Shown: one piece after another, positions 27,504 through 38,770 of the stretch
Numbering within the stretch: position 1 is the first letter of the stretch
How the letters are laid out: each line of letters opens with the position of its first letter
Assembly (NCBI RefSeq): GCF_001886695.1
Contig: NZ_CP018098.1
Location: 165,923-229,922 of the forward strand
Length of the DNA stretch: 64,000 bases
Direction of reading: 5' to 3'
From: Aurantiacibacter gangjinensis
Lineage (GTDB): Bacteria; Pseudomonadota; Alphaproteobacteria; Sphingomonadales; Sphingomonadaceae
The notes under the pieces: generated by a model
Databases searched by the model: none
What the model was told of the DNA's origin: nothing
The model's input: only the letters and a program-made list of their open reading frames with translations
Made by a program: the position numbers and the translations under genes

Positions 27504-28496
27504 ATGACCGCACCCGCCACAATCGCCGAAGATCCGCATTGGCTGCCGCACGCGCTGGACGTTGCGGGGCAACGGATTCACTTCGTTCGGATCGCGCGGG
27601 ACCGCCTGAGCGCGACCGGTTTCCTCGCTGATGTGACAGATGAGGAGATTGCCGACGAGGCATGGCTGTCCTTTGCCGATGTGCAGGCAATGACGGTCGA
27701 GACAGGACCGATCCATTTCATCTTTCACAGCGCGTTCTGCCGCTCCACCCTGCTCGCGCGGGCGATGAACATGGACGGGGTGAGTGTCGGCATGGCGGAG
27801 CCGCAGATCGTCACGCAACTCGCAGGCGCGGGTGACGCGGCGCAGGGGCTGGTGAAGCCCGTCTGCAACCTGCTCTCGCGCCCATGGCCGGATGCGCGCG
27901 CCGTGTTCGTCAAACCGACCAATCACGCCAACATGCTGATACCTGCGCTGATGGCCGCGCGGCCCGACGCGAAGGCCGTGCTGATGACCAACCCGCTGGA
28001 GAGCTTCCTGCGCTCGGTCGATCGCCGCGCGCTGATGGGGCGGCGCTGGGGACGCCAGCTCTACCTGGAAGTCATGGGTTATGCCGGGATGGATTTCGGC
28101 ATGGATGGGCGCGAGCAATTCAGCATGACGGACCTGCAGGCGGCCGGTCTCGCATGGTTCCTGTCGCAGCGCCTGTTTGCCGGGCTGGTGGGCAGCAATG
28201 AAGGAAAGCGGTTTCGCATCCTCGATGGGGATCGCTTCAATGCGGAGCGCAGCCGGACTATCGAAGCCGTGCTGGACTTCGCCGGACTGCAGGCAGACGC
28301 CTCGGCCATATCGGCGGTCATGGACGGTCCGATCTTCGCCAAGCACGCCAAGCTCGGCGGGGCATTCGCCGATCCCCAGAAGATCGCCGAAGCCTCACCC
28401 TCGTTCCAGCAAGAGTGCGAGCAGGTGGCCGAATGGATCGGCATGATCGCACAGCAGGCCGGGCTCGACGTGCCGGTGAAACAGACGCTGTTCTAA
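27504..28496 (+). CDS. Sulfotransferase-like P-loop protein
   Basis: A 330-aa protein starting at ATG 27504 after AGGAAAAGGG. Residues about 71-86 (HFIFHSAFCRSTLLARAM) resemble the 5'-phosphosulfate-binding loop of sulfotransferases, with a later segment (KAVLMTNPLESFLRSVDRRALMG) in the place of the 3'-phosphate-binding region. No transmembrane segment. It may transfer sulfate or simply bind nucleotide. No pathway partner nearby; manA is divergent. The family assignment is by motif only. Confidence 0.65.
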   Translation: MTAPATIAEDPHWLPHALDVAGQRIHFVRIARDRLSATGFLADVTDEEIADEAWLSFADVQAMTVETGPIHFIFHSAFCRSTLLARAMNMDGVSVGMAEPQIVTQLAGAGDAAQGLVKPVCNLLSRPWPDARAVFVKPTNHANMLIPALMAARPDAKAVLMTNPLESFLRSVDRRALMGRRWGRQLYLEVMGYAGMDFGMDGREQFSMTDLQAAGLAWFLSQRLFAGLVGSNEGKRFRILDGDRFNAERSRTIEAVLDFAGLQADASAISAVMDGPIFAKHAKLGGAFADPQKIAEASPSFQQECEQVAEWIGMIAQQAGLDVPVKQTLF

Positions 28497-29404
28497 TCGC
28501 GCTCCAGAAACTGCTGCACCGCAACCGTGAAGGGGGCGGGCGCATCGAGCATCACGAAATGGCCAGCAGGGCCGATATCGACAAGGAACACGCCATCCAG
28601 CGCGGAATATTGCGCGCCGTAAAAGGCGCTGATGTGCTCACGTGACATGAAGTCCGGATTGAGCGGTACAATGACAGTGACCGGCACGGTGATGGCGGCA
28701 ATCTCCTGCCGCATGTCGCTCGCCATCACATCGTACATCAGCTGCGCGGCGACGCGCTGATCGGTGCGCCCAGTCAGCTCGCGCAGTCGCGGCAAATTCT
28801 CCTCGTCCAATATTTGCGTGCGCAGCGTCGAATCGGGCGCGCCGGGTCCGAGTTCTCCGTTCCAGCCTCGCGCCATCATCGCCCGCATACCTTGTGCCTG
28901 CGCCAGCACTGCAACCATCTCCGGCTCGGCTCCCGGCGGCACGAAGATATGCGCCACCCATGGCAGGGCGTCGACGATCATGATGCGCCCGGGCAGTTCG
29001 GGATGCTGCGCCGCCAGCGTCATCGCCATCAACCCGCCGGCCGAATGGCCGACGATGGCAGGCGCCTGCAGGTCGTTCTCCGCGATATAGCGCGCCAGTT
29101 CCGCAATGACAGGCGCCAGCACCTCGCCCTCCGCATTGGGGCCCGCCTCTTCGCCAAAGCCGCGAACCTGCACCAGGTGGACGCGGTAACCTTCCAGATC
29201 CTCCGCCGTTTCGCGCCACACTTCGCGGCTGGTCATCAGGCCGGGAATGAAGATGATGTCATCGCCTTCTCCGCTCACTTCGACGGAAAAGCGGGTCGGC
29301 TCGAACCGGTCCTGCGCCAGCGCGGTGGACGGCATGGGCAGCGCCGCGCCTAAGACAAGCAGGGCGATCGCCAAGGATGCGATCTGTTTCATCAGTCGGG
29401 TCAT
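28493..29404 (-). CDS. Exported alpha/beta hydrolase
   Basis: A 303-aa hydrolase with a signal peptide (MTRLMKQIASLAIALL through ALAQ), so periplasmic. Start ATG 29404 has GAGGA eight bases upstream. The nucleophile elbow GHSAGG is at about residue 107-112, the acidic residue probably in VPLNPDFMS, and the catalytic His in GPAGHFVMLD near the C-terminus, a complete alpha/beta triad. It is the last gene of the membrane-protein/XRE operon, 20 bases after the regulator. Substrate unknown. Confidence 0.82.
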   Translation of the reverse strand: MTRLMKQIASLAIALLVLGAALPMPSTALAQDRFEPTRFSVEVSGEGDDIIFIPGLMTSREVWRETAEDLEGYRVHLVQVRGFGEEAGPNAEGEVLAPVIAELARYIAENDLQAPAIVGHSAGGLMAMTLAAQHPELPGRIMIVDALPWVAHIFVPPGAEPEMVAVLAQAQGMRAMMARGWNGELGPGAPDSTLRTQILDEENLPRLRELTGRTDQRVAAQLMYDVMASDMRQEIAAITVPVTVIVPLNPDFMSREHISAFYGAQYSALDGVFLVDIGPAGHFVMLDAPAPFTVAVQQFLERD

Positions 29405-29424
29405 AAGGTTGGTCCTCGTGTGGA

Positions 29425-29637
29425 TTATTGCGCCGCCTGCTCGGCGGTATCGCGGAGGAAAATCTCCTCGATCGTAAGCTGGAACACATCTGCGATCTTG
29501 AAGGCGAGCGGCAGCGAAGGATCGTATTTGCCGGTCTCGATGGCATTCACGCTTTGGCGCGATACCTCCAGCCTGTCCGCCAGGTCCTGCTGGCTCCATT
29601 GCCGCTCTGCGCGAAGTACGCGGAGGCGATTGTTCAC
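29425..29637 (-). CDS. Small XRE-family transcriptional regulator
   Basis: A 70-aa helix-turn-helix protein: WSQQDLADRLEVSRQSVNAIETGKYDPSLPLAFKIADVF is a textbook Cro/CI-type fold covering nearly the whole protein. The start is GTG 29637, which overlaps the stop of the upstream membrane gene (GTGA) and is preceded by GGGAGAG. Compact regulators of this kind often control the membrane-protein genes beside them. An inverted repeat in the operon promoter (30833-30861) is a candidate operator. Confidence 0.88.
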   Translation of the reverse strand: MNNRLRVLRAERQWSQQDLADRLEVSRQSVNAIETGKYDPSLPLAFKIADVFQLTIEEIFLRDTAEQAAQ

Positions 29638-30065
29638 CTGCACTCTCCCGCCACGCCCATCGTTACCTTGTCGTAGACTGCGCCCACGCCCAAGCCGAAG
29701 CACCACAGGGTCGGCCACCAGAAGGCGGCGATATGCGGCACGGGAAGGTAGGTTTCGAGGAAGCCCCAGACGGCCGCTGCGGTCAGCGTCAGGCCGCTCG
29801 CCACGAGAAGCTGGCGGACATAGAGCATGCGGAAAAACTCGTCCGTCTCCTCCACGATCAGCCGGGTAAAGATCCACGGCACGGCGGCGAAGGCGAGGCC
29901 GGGCAGGGCTGCCAAGGCATAGGCGGCCGGCCCGGCGAGGCCGTTATCCTCGATCAGAATTTCGCAGGCGTAGAGCGAGCCAATATAGAGGGCCATCGCG
30001 GCGGCTATGCGCCAGAAGTAACGACGGGTTGCGGCAGTCGCGCGTTTGCTGATGGCGATCATCAT
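29634..30065 (-). CDS. Small multi-pass membrane protein, paralogue of the gene upstream
   Basis: A 143-aa protein with about four hydrophobic segments. Its middle (EETDEFFRMLYVRQLL then WGFLETYLPVPHIAAFWWP) matches the upstream 195-aa protein (EETDEYQRYKAVRASM then WGFLETFGLVPHIWAWWVFP), so the two arose by duplication. Starts and stops overlap by four bases on both sides, showing tight coupling with the XRE gene. No family of known function recognised. Confidence 0.75.
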   Translation of the reverse strand: MMIAISKRATAATRRYFWRIAAAMALYIGSLYACEILIEDNGLAGPAAYALAALPGLAFAAVPWIFTRLIVEETDEFFRMLYVRQLLVASGLTLTAAAVWGFLETYLPVPHIAAFWWPTLWCFGLGVGAVYDKVTMGVAGECR

Positions 30066-30649
30066 GCTTCTCCTTTACCGGCGCCGATCATGCCGAAGCC
30101 GAGGCCGATGGCCCAGGCTGGAAACACCCACCATGCCCAGATGTGCGGGACGAGACCGAATGTCTCGAGAAAGCCCCAGCCTGTTCCCAGCACCAGCACG
30201 AAACCGAGCCCGACCATCGAGGCGCGGACCGCCTTGTACCGCTGATATTCGTCTGTCTCTTCGCGCAGGTAGCGCATCATCGTCCAGATCATGCCGAACG
30301 CCGGGAGCATGGGCAGGAGTGCAAGACCCCACATGAGCGTAGAGCCGTCTGCAATGCGGTTCGCGATGCCAGCGCTTCCCAGCATCAGCACCGAATAGAT
30401 GGCGCTGCAGATCAGGAAGCGGCGATTGTAATCGCGCATCGCTCGCGTCATCGCGCCCTTTTGTTCCTGCAACTGTTTGCCCGATTTGATGATCGGGATC
30501 AGCAGCACGAAATTGAGCGCGAGGACGATCCAGAAGGTCGGGGCGTTGATCGCATCGGTGATGTGCAGCACCGTGATGACGGCGGCATTGGCGAAAAACA
30601 GGCCGATCCACAGACCCGGCTTCGCCTTACTTTGCGTGGTGGCGGTCAT
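30062..30649 (-). CDS. Multi-pass membrane protein of unknown function
   Basis: A 195-aa protein with about five or six hydrophobic segments, starting MTATTQSKAKPGLWIGLFF. It contains the shared motif REETDEYQRYKAVRASMV followed by GWGFLETFGLVPHIWAWW near the C-terminus, duplicated in the next gene. It overlaps both neighbours by four bases (ATGA). A transporter or sensor role with the XRE regulator is possible but not shown. Confidence 0.75.
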   Translation of the reverse strand: MTATTQSKAKPGLWIGLFFANAAVITVLHITDAINAPTFWIVLALNFVLLIPIIKSGKQLQEQKGAMTRAMRDYNRRFLICSAIYSVLMLGSAGIANRIADGSTLMWGLALLPMLPAFGMIWTMMRYLREETDEYQRYKAVRASMVGLGFVLVLGTGWGFLETFGLVPHIWAWWVFPAWAIGLGFGMIGAGKGEA

Positions 30650-30828
30650 TCCTTCCTCCGTGCGAAAATCCCGCAGCAGCGCATGCGCGACGATGTCGCC
30701 ACGGAGAGCGCGGGGATGGTGTAGAAGATCGGCGTGGCGGTGCTTTCGCTCACCAGACCGGCAGCAACCGCGAGCGCCAGGACAACCATCGCCGAGGCCC
30801 AGAGCAGCGCTTTTTGGATATCGCTCAT
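30646..30828 (-). CDS. 60-aa membrane protein, first gene of the XRE operon
   Basis: Starts at ATG 30828 after AAGGGAG; the longer frame to 31002 is unlikely because it would run through the promoter. The product has one clear membrane helix (ASAMVVLALAVAAGLV), a second weakly hydrophobic segment, and a basic tail with a cysteine pair (RMRCCGIFARRKE). It overlaps the next gene by four bases. Function unknown. Confidence 0.6.
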   Translation of the reverse strand: MSDIQKALLWASAMVVLALAVAAGLVSESTATPIFYTIPALSVATSSRMRCCGIFARRKE

Positions 30829-31201
30829 ATCAAGCTCCCTTGAAAATATGTAAAGGGAGCTAGACACGATTCGCCCGCTTGTCAAGCGACATTGACATTG
30901 TGATTGGCACGCTTGACGCCAACCGGCGGTCGGCGAAGCAAACACTTTCCTACACAGCGATTGCTGCGACAGGCTCCTCCGCATGATATCGCCCCGCCCC
31001 AAATACCTGCTTTATCGGCCTTTTCGCTCATATCTTGCCCCACGGCCTTTTTGCGTCTGGACAGTGCTCCAGGTGCTCCAGGTTAGCGCCGTGCACGGAC
31101 CGCCTCGGGTCAAAGATAGCCACCCCAAAGCCGGTAGCGACGTTATCTTGCCATTCACCGGGTCGCGCCTACATTGGGTCTCACGAAAGGACTCAATCGA
31201 C
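30829..31201. promoter_or_regulatory. Divergent control region between the XRE operon and ftsH
   Basis: A 373-base gap. On the minus strand a consensus -35 box TTGACA (30880-30885) stands before the XRE operon, though the -10 is poor. A perfect 9-bp inverted repeat AGCTCCCTT / AAGGGAGCT with an 11-base loop (30833-30841 with 30853-30861) covers the region from just downstream of that promoter to the ribosome-binding site, a good place for autorepression by the XRE protein. The ftsH-proximal half holds no other recognised element. Confidence 0.5.
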
Positions 31202-33151
<1,950 letters not shown>

Positions 33152-33206
33152 GCGGGAGCCACCAGGCACCTTCGTGCATTGTCGTGAAGATCAAGGAGGT
33201 CATGCC

Positions 33207-33479
33207 ATGACGAAACTGAATGCTATCCTCGTCTCCGCGCCGCTGCTCATGCTTGCTGCAGCCTGTTCGCCGGAGACGGCGGATAATGCGGAAACCACGC
33301 TAGAGAACGCTGCTGCCGACACCGCTGAAAACGCCGAAGTCGTGCAGGAAGTTGTCGAGGATGCGGCCATTGTCGCTGCTGACGAAGTGAGCGAAGGCGC
33401 CGCCGATTTGCGTGACAACATGGCCGATGACGAAGCGGCCGAAGCCCAGACCGACGGGCAACTCGACGGCACAGACTGA
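33207..33479 (+). CDS. Small acidic lipoprotein
   Basis: A 90-aa protein preceded by AAGGAGG. Its lipobox LAAACS places the lipid-bearing Cys at about residue 20. The mature part is very rich in Ala, Glu and Asp in heptad-like order (ENAAADTAENAEVVQEVVEDAA), so probably one long helix, similar to small envelope spacer proteins. It follows ftsH by 55 bases. Function unknown. Confidence 0.7.
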   Translation: MTKLNAILVSAPLLMLAAACSPETADNAETTLENAAADTAENAEVVQEVVEDAAIVAADEVSEGAADLRDNMADDEAAEAQTDGQLDGTD

Positions 33480-33603
33480 CCGGTCGAGGCTTTCCTACAG
33501 ATATGGACATGGACATGGGCGGTGCAGCGATGCGCCGCCCTTCACATATGGTTCACCCTCGAGAAAGGAAAGCGGCGCGCATCATCAATGGGAGAACCCG
33601 AAC

Positions 33604-33984
33604 GTGCGCCTAGTCTTTGCCGCCATCTTCGCCATGAGCCTGTCCATTCCCGCCACCGCTTCGGCGCAGGACATGCGTCTGGACGAGTTTCTCGAAAAGG
33701 CGGAGCGGCTGGAGCGGCGCGGCCCGCTCGCGCTGCTATCGAGCGACTTCGGGCTGTTGAAGGACGAGGTGGAGGCCAGCGCTGCTCTCTACCGCAACCG
33801 CATCGCCAGCGACCGCGCAGCGGGCCGCACGCCGCATAGCTGCCCGCCCGAGCAGGGCAGCGCCAGGCTCTCGTCTGACGATGTCCTCTCGCATCTGCGC
33901 AGCTATCCGGCGAGTCGCCGGCCCAGCATCACCATCCGGCGCGCCTTCTTCGACATGATGGCGCAGCGCTATCCGTGCAACTGA
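33604..33984 (+). CDS. Small periplasmic protein (Rap1a/Tai-like C-terminal half)
   Basis: A 126-aa protein with a GTG start at 33604 (GGGAG upstream) and a signal peptide ending ASAQ. The C-terminal half, with two cysteines (HSCPPEQGSARLSSDDVL and the terminal YPCN), resembles the Rap1a/Tai fold found in immunity proteins and many orphan periplasmic proteins. No toxin gene is adjacent, so an immunity role is not supported. Convergent with the DUF3667 gene, seven bases apart. Confidence 0.65.
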   Translation: MRLVFAAIFAMSLSIPATASAQDMRLDEFLEKAERLERRGPLALLSSDFGLLKDEVEASAALYRNRIASDRAAGRTPHSCPPEQGSARLSSDDVLSHLRSYPASRRPSITIRRAFFDMMAQRYPCN

Positions 33985-33990
33985 AGCGTC

Positions 33991-35061
33991 TCAGAAGGCG
34001 CCTAGAGCCAGCAGTAGCCACAGGAACAGCGTGATGATGATCCAGATGAACAGGCTCAGCGCCATCAGCCGCCAGAATGCTGAGAACCGCCTCAATTCGT
34101 ATGAATAGCGCAACTGCTTGTACATGTGTACCGGCACAATCAGCATGGCTGCGACCACCAACGCGCCCGCCTCGATACCAGCCTTCGCCAGCAGCGATAG
34201 CGTAATGAAAAGCAGCGTCACGAAGCTGAGCGAATAGGTGACGAAAATCGCATGATCGTAGCCTGCAAACCGCCGTCGCCACAGGAAAAGCAGATACATG
34301 AAGGGGATCGAGATCGGGATCAGCATCCAGCTGAATTTGTAGGCATTGGCCTGCAATTTATAGATCATCAGGTCCGGGTCCTGCTGCCACTTCTCGATCA
34401 GCACCTCGTCCAGCGCCGGTATTCCGATTGTACCGACGAAATTGGTGCGGGAGTTGGCAGCAAGATCGAGCGCCTCGATCTGCTCCAGACCGTCCAGCAC
34501 GGTTTGCGCCTCTGCCAGCCGGGTTTCTGCCGCTTCCCGCTCTTCTGTGCTGGCATTCTCTTCTATCGCGTCGAGTCGCTCTTGCGCCGTGTCGCGCTCC
34601 GCCTCGGCGCGCGCTTCGATCCGTTCGACTGCAGCCTGCGTGTCGGGTGACTGCAGGCCGGTAGGCGCGGTCAGGCCCAGCACCTGGAACACGGCGAACA
34701 TCAGGAAGACACCGAACAGGAACAGCGCCATGGGCGAAACGAAGCGCGCCCGCTCGCCATCGATATAGCGCCGCGTCAGCTTGCCGGGGCGAAACACCAG
34801 CATCGGCAGCGTGCGCCATAGCTTTCCTTCGAAATGCAGCGCGCCGTGCAGCAATTCGTGCACGAACGCGCTGATAGTGCGGTGGATGAGCCCCTGCTGC
34901 CCGCAAGCGCTGCAATAGGCGCCCGTCAGCTGAGCGCCGCAATTGCGACAATTGTCGGGCTGGTCGGGATGGGCATCCTTCGCGCCCGAATCCGGTTCGA
35001 TCGCGCGTGCGAAAAGCCCGCCTTCTGCAGCCGAGCCGAGCCCGCCGAACCAGTCACTCAT
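33991..35061 (-). CDS. DUF3667-type membrane protein with N-terminal zinc ribbon
   Basis: A 356-aa protein starting at ATG 35061 (AAGGGGA upstream). Residues 38-57 hold a zinc ribbon (CRNCGAQLTGAYCSACGQQG), then a conserved segment (HELLHGALHFEGKLWRTL and LTRRYIDGERARFVSP). A first membrane helix is followed by a long coiled-coil-like region rich in Glu, Ala and Arg (about 143-200), then three or four helices at the C-terminus. Function of the family is not known to me. Confidence 0.85.
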   Translation of the reverse strand: MSDWFGGLGSAAEGGLFARAIEPDSGAKDAHPDQPDNCRNCGAQLTGAYCSACGQQGLIHRTISAFVHELLHGALHFEGKLWRTLPMLVFRPGKLTRRYIDGERARFVSPMALFLFGVFLMFAVFQVLGLTAPTGLQSPDTQAAVERIEARAEAERDTAQERLDAIEENASTEEREAAETRLAEAQTVLDGLEQIEALDLAANSRTNFVGTIGIPALDEVLIEKWQQDPDLMIYKLQANAYKFSWMLIPISIPFMYLLFLWRRRFAGYDHAIFVTYSLSFVTLLFITLSLLAKAGIEAGALVVAAMLIVPVHMYKQLRYSYELRRFSAFWRLMALSLFIWIIITLFLWLLLALGAF

Positions 35062-35167
35062 AGCAAACCGTCCCCTTGATCCACTGCCGATCCTAACGCT
35101 GCGGGCAGAGCAGGTCGAGCCGGAACAAAAGAGGATCAAAGCCGTCATGTAGGAAAGGAGACTGCAA

Positions 35168-35401
35168 GTGACCGCACCTACACCCACCGAAGCCCCCAAG
35201 GCCGATCCGGTATCGAATGCCGAAAAGGATCCGGAAAACTGGACGACGGGGGACGAGAATATGACCGGCGCGCAGGCCAGCTATCTCAAGACGCTGAGCG
35301 AAGAGGCCGGGCAGCCCGATGCTTACGATCCGCAGCTGACCAAGGCGGAGGCGTCCCAACGCATCGATGCGCTGCAAGAGGAAACGGGCCGGGGCCAGTA
35401 A
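35168..35401 (+). CDS. DUF3072-type small protein
   Basis: A 77-aa soluble protein with GTG start at 35168 after AAAGGAG. The C-terminal half (MTGAQASYLKTLSEEAGQP then LTKAEASQRIDALQEETG) matches the short DUF3072 domain, a helix pair similar to a SAP/BRCT-like substrate-binding motif. The N-terminus is Pro/Ala-rich and probably disordered. Role unknown. Confidence 0.8.
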   Translation: MTAPTPTEAPKADPVSNAEKDPENWTTGDENMTGAQASYLKTLSEEAGQPDAYDPQLTKAEASQRIDALQEETGRGQ

Positions 35402-35417
35402 GTCTTTTGCCGCCAAC

Positions 35418-35451
35418 AAAAAGGGCCGCGCCTCGCAGCGCGGCCCTTTTT
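35418..35451. terminator. Bidirectional terminator between the DUF3072 gene and rpoZ
   Basis: Fourteen-base stem AAAAAGGGCCGCGC / GCGCGGCCCTTTTT with a 6-base loop. It gives a T-run on either strand and sits between the two convergent stops. Confidence 0.92.
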
Positions 35452-35473
35452 GGACATTCGACGATCGCGAGGA

Positions 35474-35818
35474 TCAGCCTTCGTAATCGGCACCGATCGA
35501 GGTGGAGCGCGTGGGGGCGGCAGCCGAGAGGCGCATGGCCTCTGCCGACTGGCTCAGCGAACCGATTTCGTCCGCCTCGTCTTCCTCGTCGGGCAGGATC
35601 GTCTGCAGCGACTGCACCAGCGATTCGTTCAGCGCCTTGGGCTTTACGGTCTGCTCGGCGATTTCGCGCAGCGCGACGACCGGGTTCTTGTCACGGTCAC
35701 GATCGAGCGTGATTTCCGCACCGCCGGAGATTTCTCGCGCACGCTGGGCGGCCAGCAGGACGAGATCGAAACGGTTGGGAACTTTGTCGACGCAATCTTC
35801 GACAGTAACGCGCGCCAT
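35474..35818 (-). CDS. rpoZ: RNA polymerase omega subunit
   Basis: A 114-aa subunit that helps assemble RNA polymerase and takes part in the ppGpp response. The N-terminus [20 protein letters not shown] and the helix [15 protein letters not shown] are diagnostic. The C-terminal tail is acidic, as in other alphaproteobacteria. The longer frame to 36280 is an antisense shadow of the phospholipase D-like gene. GGAGTG precedes the ATG. Confidence 0.95.
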   Translation of the reverse strand: MARVTVEDCVDKVPNRFDLVLLAAQRAREISGGAEITLDRDRDKNPVVALREIAEQTVKPKALNESLVQSLQTILPDEEDEADEIGSLSQSAEAMRLSAAAPTRSTSIGADYEG

Positions 35819-35923
35819 AGAGCACTCCGGAAAAATCGAGGGTATCGGAAAGCGTGCGAGGTAGGCGGATTGCGCAGATTCGTCAAGGTTTCCCTCAGCG
35901 CCGCGTCTGCTAACAGGGTGGCA

Positions 35924-37090
35924 ATGACGCAAACAGCGCAACCCTATCGCGAGCCGGACCCGTTTACCGCCGAAGCGCAGGGTCTTTCCTTCACATTCTA
36001 TCCCGACGGTGCCGACCGCAAGGCGGCCATGTTGGAAATGATTGAGAGCGCGCAGGAAAGCCTGAAAATCGCGTTCTACATTTTTGCCAGGAAGGGTGTG
36101 GGCGAGGAGATGCGCGACGCGCTGGTGGCGGCGGCAAAGCGCGGCGTCGAGGTCACGCTGATCGTCGACGGGTTCGGGGCAGAGGTGGACGAGGATTTCT
36201 TCGCCGACCTGACCGCTGCTGGGGGCACATTCCTGTGCTTCCTCGCCAAATGGAGCCGCCGCGCGCTTATCCGCAACCACCAGAAAATCCTGATCGCCGA
36301 TGACAAGGCCGTGATGCTTGGCGGCTTCAATATCGAGGACGATTATTTCGCCCCGCCAGCAGAGAATGGGTGGAACGATCTAGGTTTTCGCATGGAAGGC
36401 GAGGCGGTGGGCCGTGTGGCTGAATGGTATGCGCAGCTCGTCGAATGGGCGAGCGACGACAAGGCGCAGTTCCGCGACATCCGCCGCCGCGTGGAACATT
36501 GGGAGTCAGGCGATGCACCGGTGCAATTGCTGATCGGCGGGCCGACCAAGGGCAAATCGAGCTGGGCGCAATGCGTCGCACGCGATCTGCAGGAAGGCGA
36601 GCGGCTGGACATGATGATGGCCTATTTCTCGCCTAACAAGAAGCTGCGGGAGAAGATCCATGCGATCGCCCGCAAGGGCAAAACGACGCTCATCATGGCC
36701 GGCAAGAGCGACAATGGGGCAACGCTCGGCGCCAGTCGTGCGCTCTATGGCAAGCTGCTGGAAGCCGGCGCGAAGATCTACGAATTCATGCCCTGCAAGC
36801 TGCATACGAAGCTGATCGTGCTGGACGACGCGGTCTATATGGGCAGCGCCAATTTCGACATGCGCAGCCTTTATGTGAACTTGGAAATCGTGCTGCGGAT
36901 CGAAGACGCCGTGCTCGCCGACCGGATGCGCGAATTGCTGGAGCACCGCCGCAGGGCCAGTGACCGCATCACGCAGGCCGAGTATGAAAAGGATGCCACC
37001 CTGCTGACCCGCGCCAAATGGTGGGCGAGCTGGTTTCTCGTGTCGGTCGTGGACTACAATGTCAGCCGCAAATTAAATCTGGGGCTGTAG
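35924..37090 (+). CDS. Phospholipase D-like / cardiolipin synthase family protein
   Basis: A 388-aa protein with two HKD half-sites: [17 protein letters not shown] (about residue 118) and [20 protein letters not shown] (about residue 290), the two catalytic halves of the PLD superfamily. Probable role is cardiolipin or another phospholipid headgroup transfer at the inner membrane. No long N-terminal helices, so it is soluble or peripheral like ClsB/ClsC. Start ATG 35924 is chosen because the frame from 35450 runs back through rpoZ antisense. Confidence 0.87.
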   Translation: MTQTAQPYREPDPFTAEAQGLSFTFYPDGADRKAAMLEMIESAQESLKIAFYIFARKGVGEEMRDALVAAAKRGVEVTLIVDGFGAEVDEDFFADLTAAGGTFLCFLAKWSRRALIRNHQKILIADDKAVMLGGFNIEDDYFAPPAENGWNDLGFRMEGEAVGRVAEWYAQLVEWASDDKAQFRDIRRRVEHWESGDAPVQLLIGGPTKGKSSWAQCVARDLQEGERLDMMMAYFSPNKKLREKIHAIARKGKTTLIMAGKSDNGATLGASRALYGKLLEAGAKIYEFMPCKLHTKLIVLDDAVYMGSANFDMRSLYVNLEIVLRIEDAVLADRMRELLEHRRRASDRITQAEYEKDATLLTRAKWWASWFLVSVVDYNVSRKLNLGL

Positions 37091-37099
37091 CGCGGCGGC

Positions 37100-38623
37100 T
37101 CACTCAAACCCGTAATCCGAATAATCCTTCATATTCGGGCTGCTGAACTTGGTAAACTCCGCCTGGAAAAGCAGCGGCACGTTGCCGGTGGAGCCATGGC
37201 GCTGTTTGGCGACGATCAGCGTCGCCTTGTTGCGCAATTCCAGATAGCGATCTTCCCACACCCGGTACTTTTCCTTGTCGCCTTCCGAGGACGTTTCGGT
37301 CGGCATGTCGGGGCGCAGCGCCTCGTGGTAATAATCGCCGCGATAGATGAACCAGACCATATCGGCATCCTGCTCGATCGAGCCTGATTCCCGCAGGTCG
37401 GACAGCATGGGACGCTTATCCTCGCGCTGCTCGACCGCGCGGCTAAGCTGCGAGAGCGCGATCACCGGCACCTGCAATTCCTTCGCCAGCGTCTTCAGGC
37501 CGCGGCTGATTTCGGAGATTTCGTTCACGCGGTTATCGTTTGCGCGGCCCGAGCCCTGCAGCAGTTGCAGGTAATCGACCACGATCAGCCCGATATCGTG
37601 TCGCCGCTTCAGCCGCCGCGCGCGGGTGCGCAGGCCCGAGATCGTCAGCGCAGGCGTATCGTCGATGTAAAGCGGCAGTTCGGTCAGCTTTTGCGCGGCA
37701 TAGGAGAGCTGTTGGAACTCTTCCTTGCGCAGTTTGCCCGAGCGCAGCGCCTCGGACGAGATTTCCGCCTGTTCTGCGAGGATACGCGTGGCCAGCTGGT
37801 CACTGCTCATTTCGAGGCTGAAAAAGGCGACCGGCGCGCCATAATTGTGCTTACCGCCATCGCGCTGGTAGCGCAGATACTCCTCCGCGCAATTGAAGGC
37901 GATATTGGTGGCGAGCGAAGTCTTGCCCATGCCGGGGCGGCCGGCGAGGATGATGAGGTCGGAATTGTGCAGGCCGGCCGTCTTGCTGTCGATCGTTTCA
38001 AGCCCGGTCGTCTTGCCCGACAGGCCGCCGCCCGAATTCATCGCCGCTTCAACGAGGCGGATGGCTTCCATGCTGGCGCTTCGGAAGGCGACGCCAGCCT
38101 TCTCGCTGGTGGCGCCCTCGGCCACGTCGAACAGGCGCTTTTCGGCCATTTCGATCTGACGCATCGGCTCGACCTCTTCCGAGGTGTCGAGCGCTTCCTC
38201 CACCAGATTGCGACCCACGCCGACCAGTTCTCGCAGCAGAGCGAGGTCATAAATCTGCTGGGCCAGTTCACGCGGGGCGAGCAGGCCCTGGCCGTCCGCC
38301 GTTAATTGCGCGAGGTATCCCGTGCCGCCCAGTTCGGACAGAGCCTCGTCCCCTTCGAAATAGGGTTTGAGCGTCACCGGCGTCACCACCATCTGGCGGT
38401 CGATCAGGGTCAGGATGCGGTCGAGAATGCGGCCGTGGATCGGCGCGTAGAAGTGTTGCGGGCGCAATTCGACCGGCAGCTCTTCCAGCACGCGATTGTC
38501 GATCAGCACGGCGCCAAGAAAGGCGGCTTCGGCTTCCAGATTGGTCGGCAGGCTGCGGCCTTGGGGCGCGGCGTCGGTATCGGCGGGCTTCTCGCCGGCA
38601 AGGATCAGCTGGTCTTCGGACAT
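37100..38623 (-). CDS. dnaB: Replicative DNA helicase DnaB
   Basis: A 507-aa hexameric helicase that unwinds DNA ahead of the replication fork. The N-terminal domain (LPTNLEAEAAFLGAVLIDN) and the RecA-like domain with Walker A AGRPGMGKT at 227-235, Walker B LIVVDYLQLL and the SGSIEQDADMVWFIYR motif are complete. Start ATG 38623; the frame to 38719 adds basic sequence without support. No intein. Convergent with the PLD-like gene, nine bases apart. Confidence 0.96.
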   Translation of the reverse strand: MSEDQLILAGEKPADTDAAPQGRSLPTNLEAEAAFLGAVLIDNRVLEELPVELRPQHFYAPIHGRILDRILTLIDRQMVVTPVTLKPYFEGDEALSELGGTGYLAQLTADGQGLLAPRELAQQIYDLALLRELVGVGRNLVEEALDTSEEVEPMRQIEMAEKRLFDVAEGATSEKAGVAFRSASMEAIRLVEAAMNSGGGLSGKTTGLETIDSKTAGLHNSDLIILAGRPGMGKTSLATNIAFNCAEEYLRYQRDGGKHNYGAPVAFFSLEMSSDQLATRILAEQAEISSEALRSGKLRKEEFQQLSYAAQKLTELPLYIDDTPALTISGLRTRARRLKRRHDIGLIVVDYLQLLQGSGRANDNRVNEISEISRGLKTLAKELQVPVIALSQLSRAVEQREDKRPMLSDLRESGSIEQDADMVWFIYRGDYYHEALRPDMPTETSSEGDKEKYRVWEDRYLELRNKATLIVAKQRHGSTGNVPLLFQAEFTKFSSPNMKDYSDYGFE

Positions 38624-38770
38624 GGCGGCATTGATGCGCGCTGGGCTCGCCAACCGCAAGCGTGCGATGCGGCAAATATTGCCTGCGGCCCTGTGGAAAG
38701 CGGGGAGAATAACCGCCACCGCCTTATTGATGATTGCGCGCGTCCATCGAGGTCGGCATCAAAGGGCGGC

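Noticed and set aside
33604..33984. Toxin-immunity pair suggested by the Rap1a/Tai-like fold
   Set aside because: No secretion-system effector or toxin domain is next to it; the fold is common in orphan periplasmic proteins.
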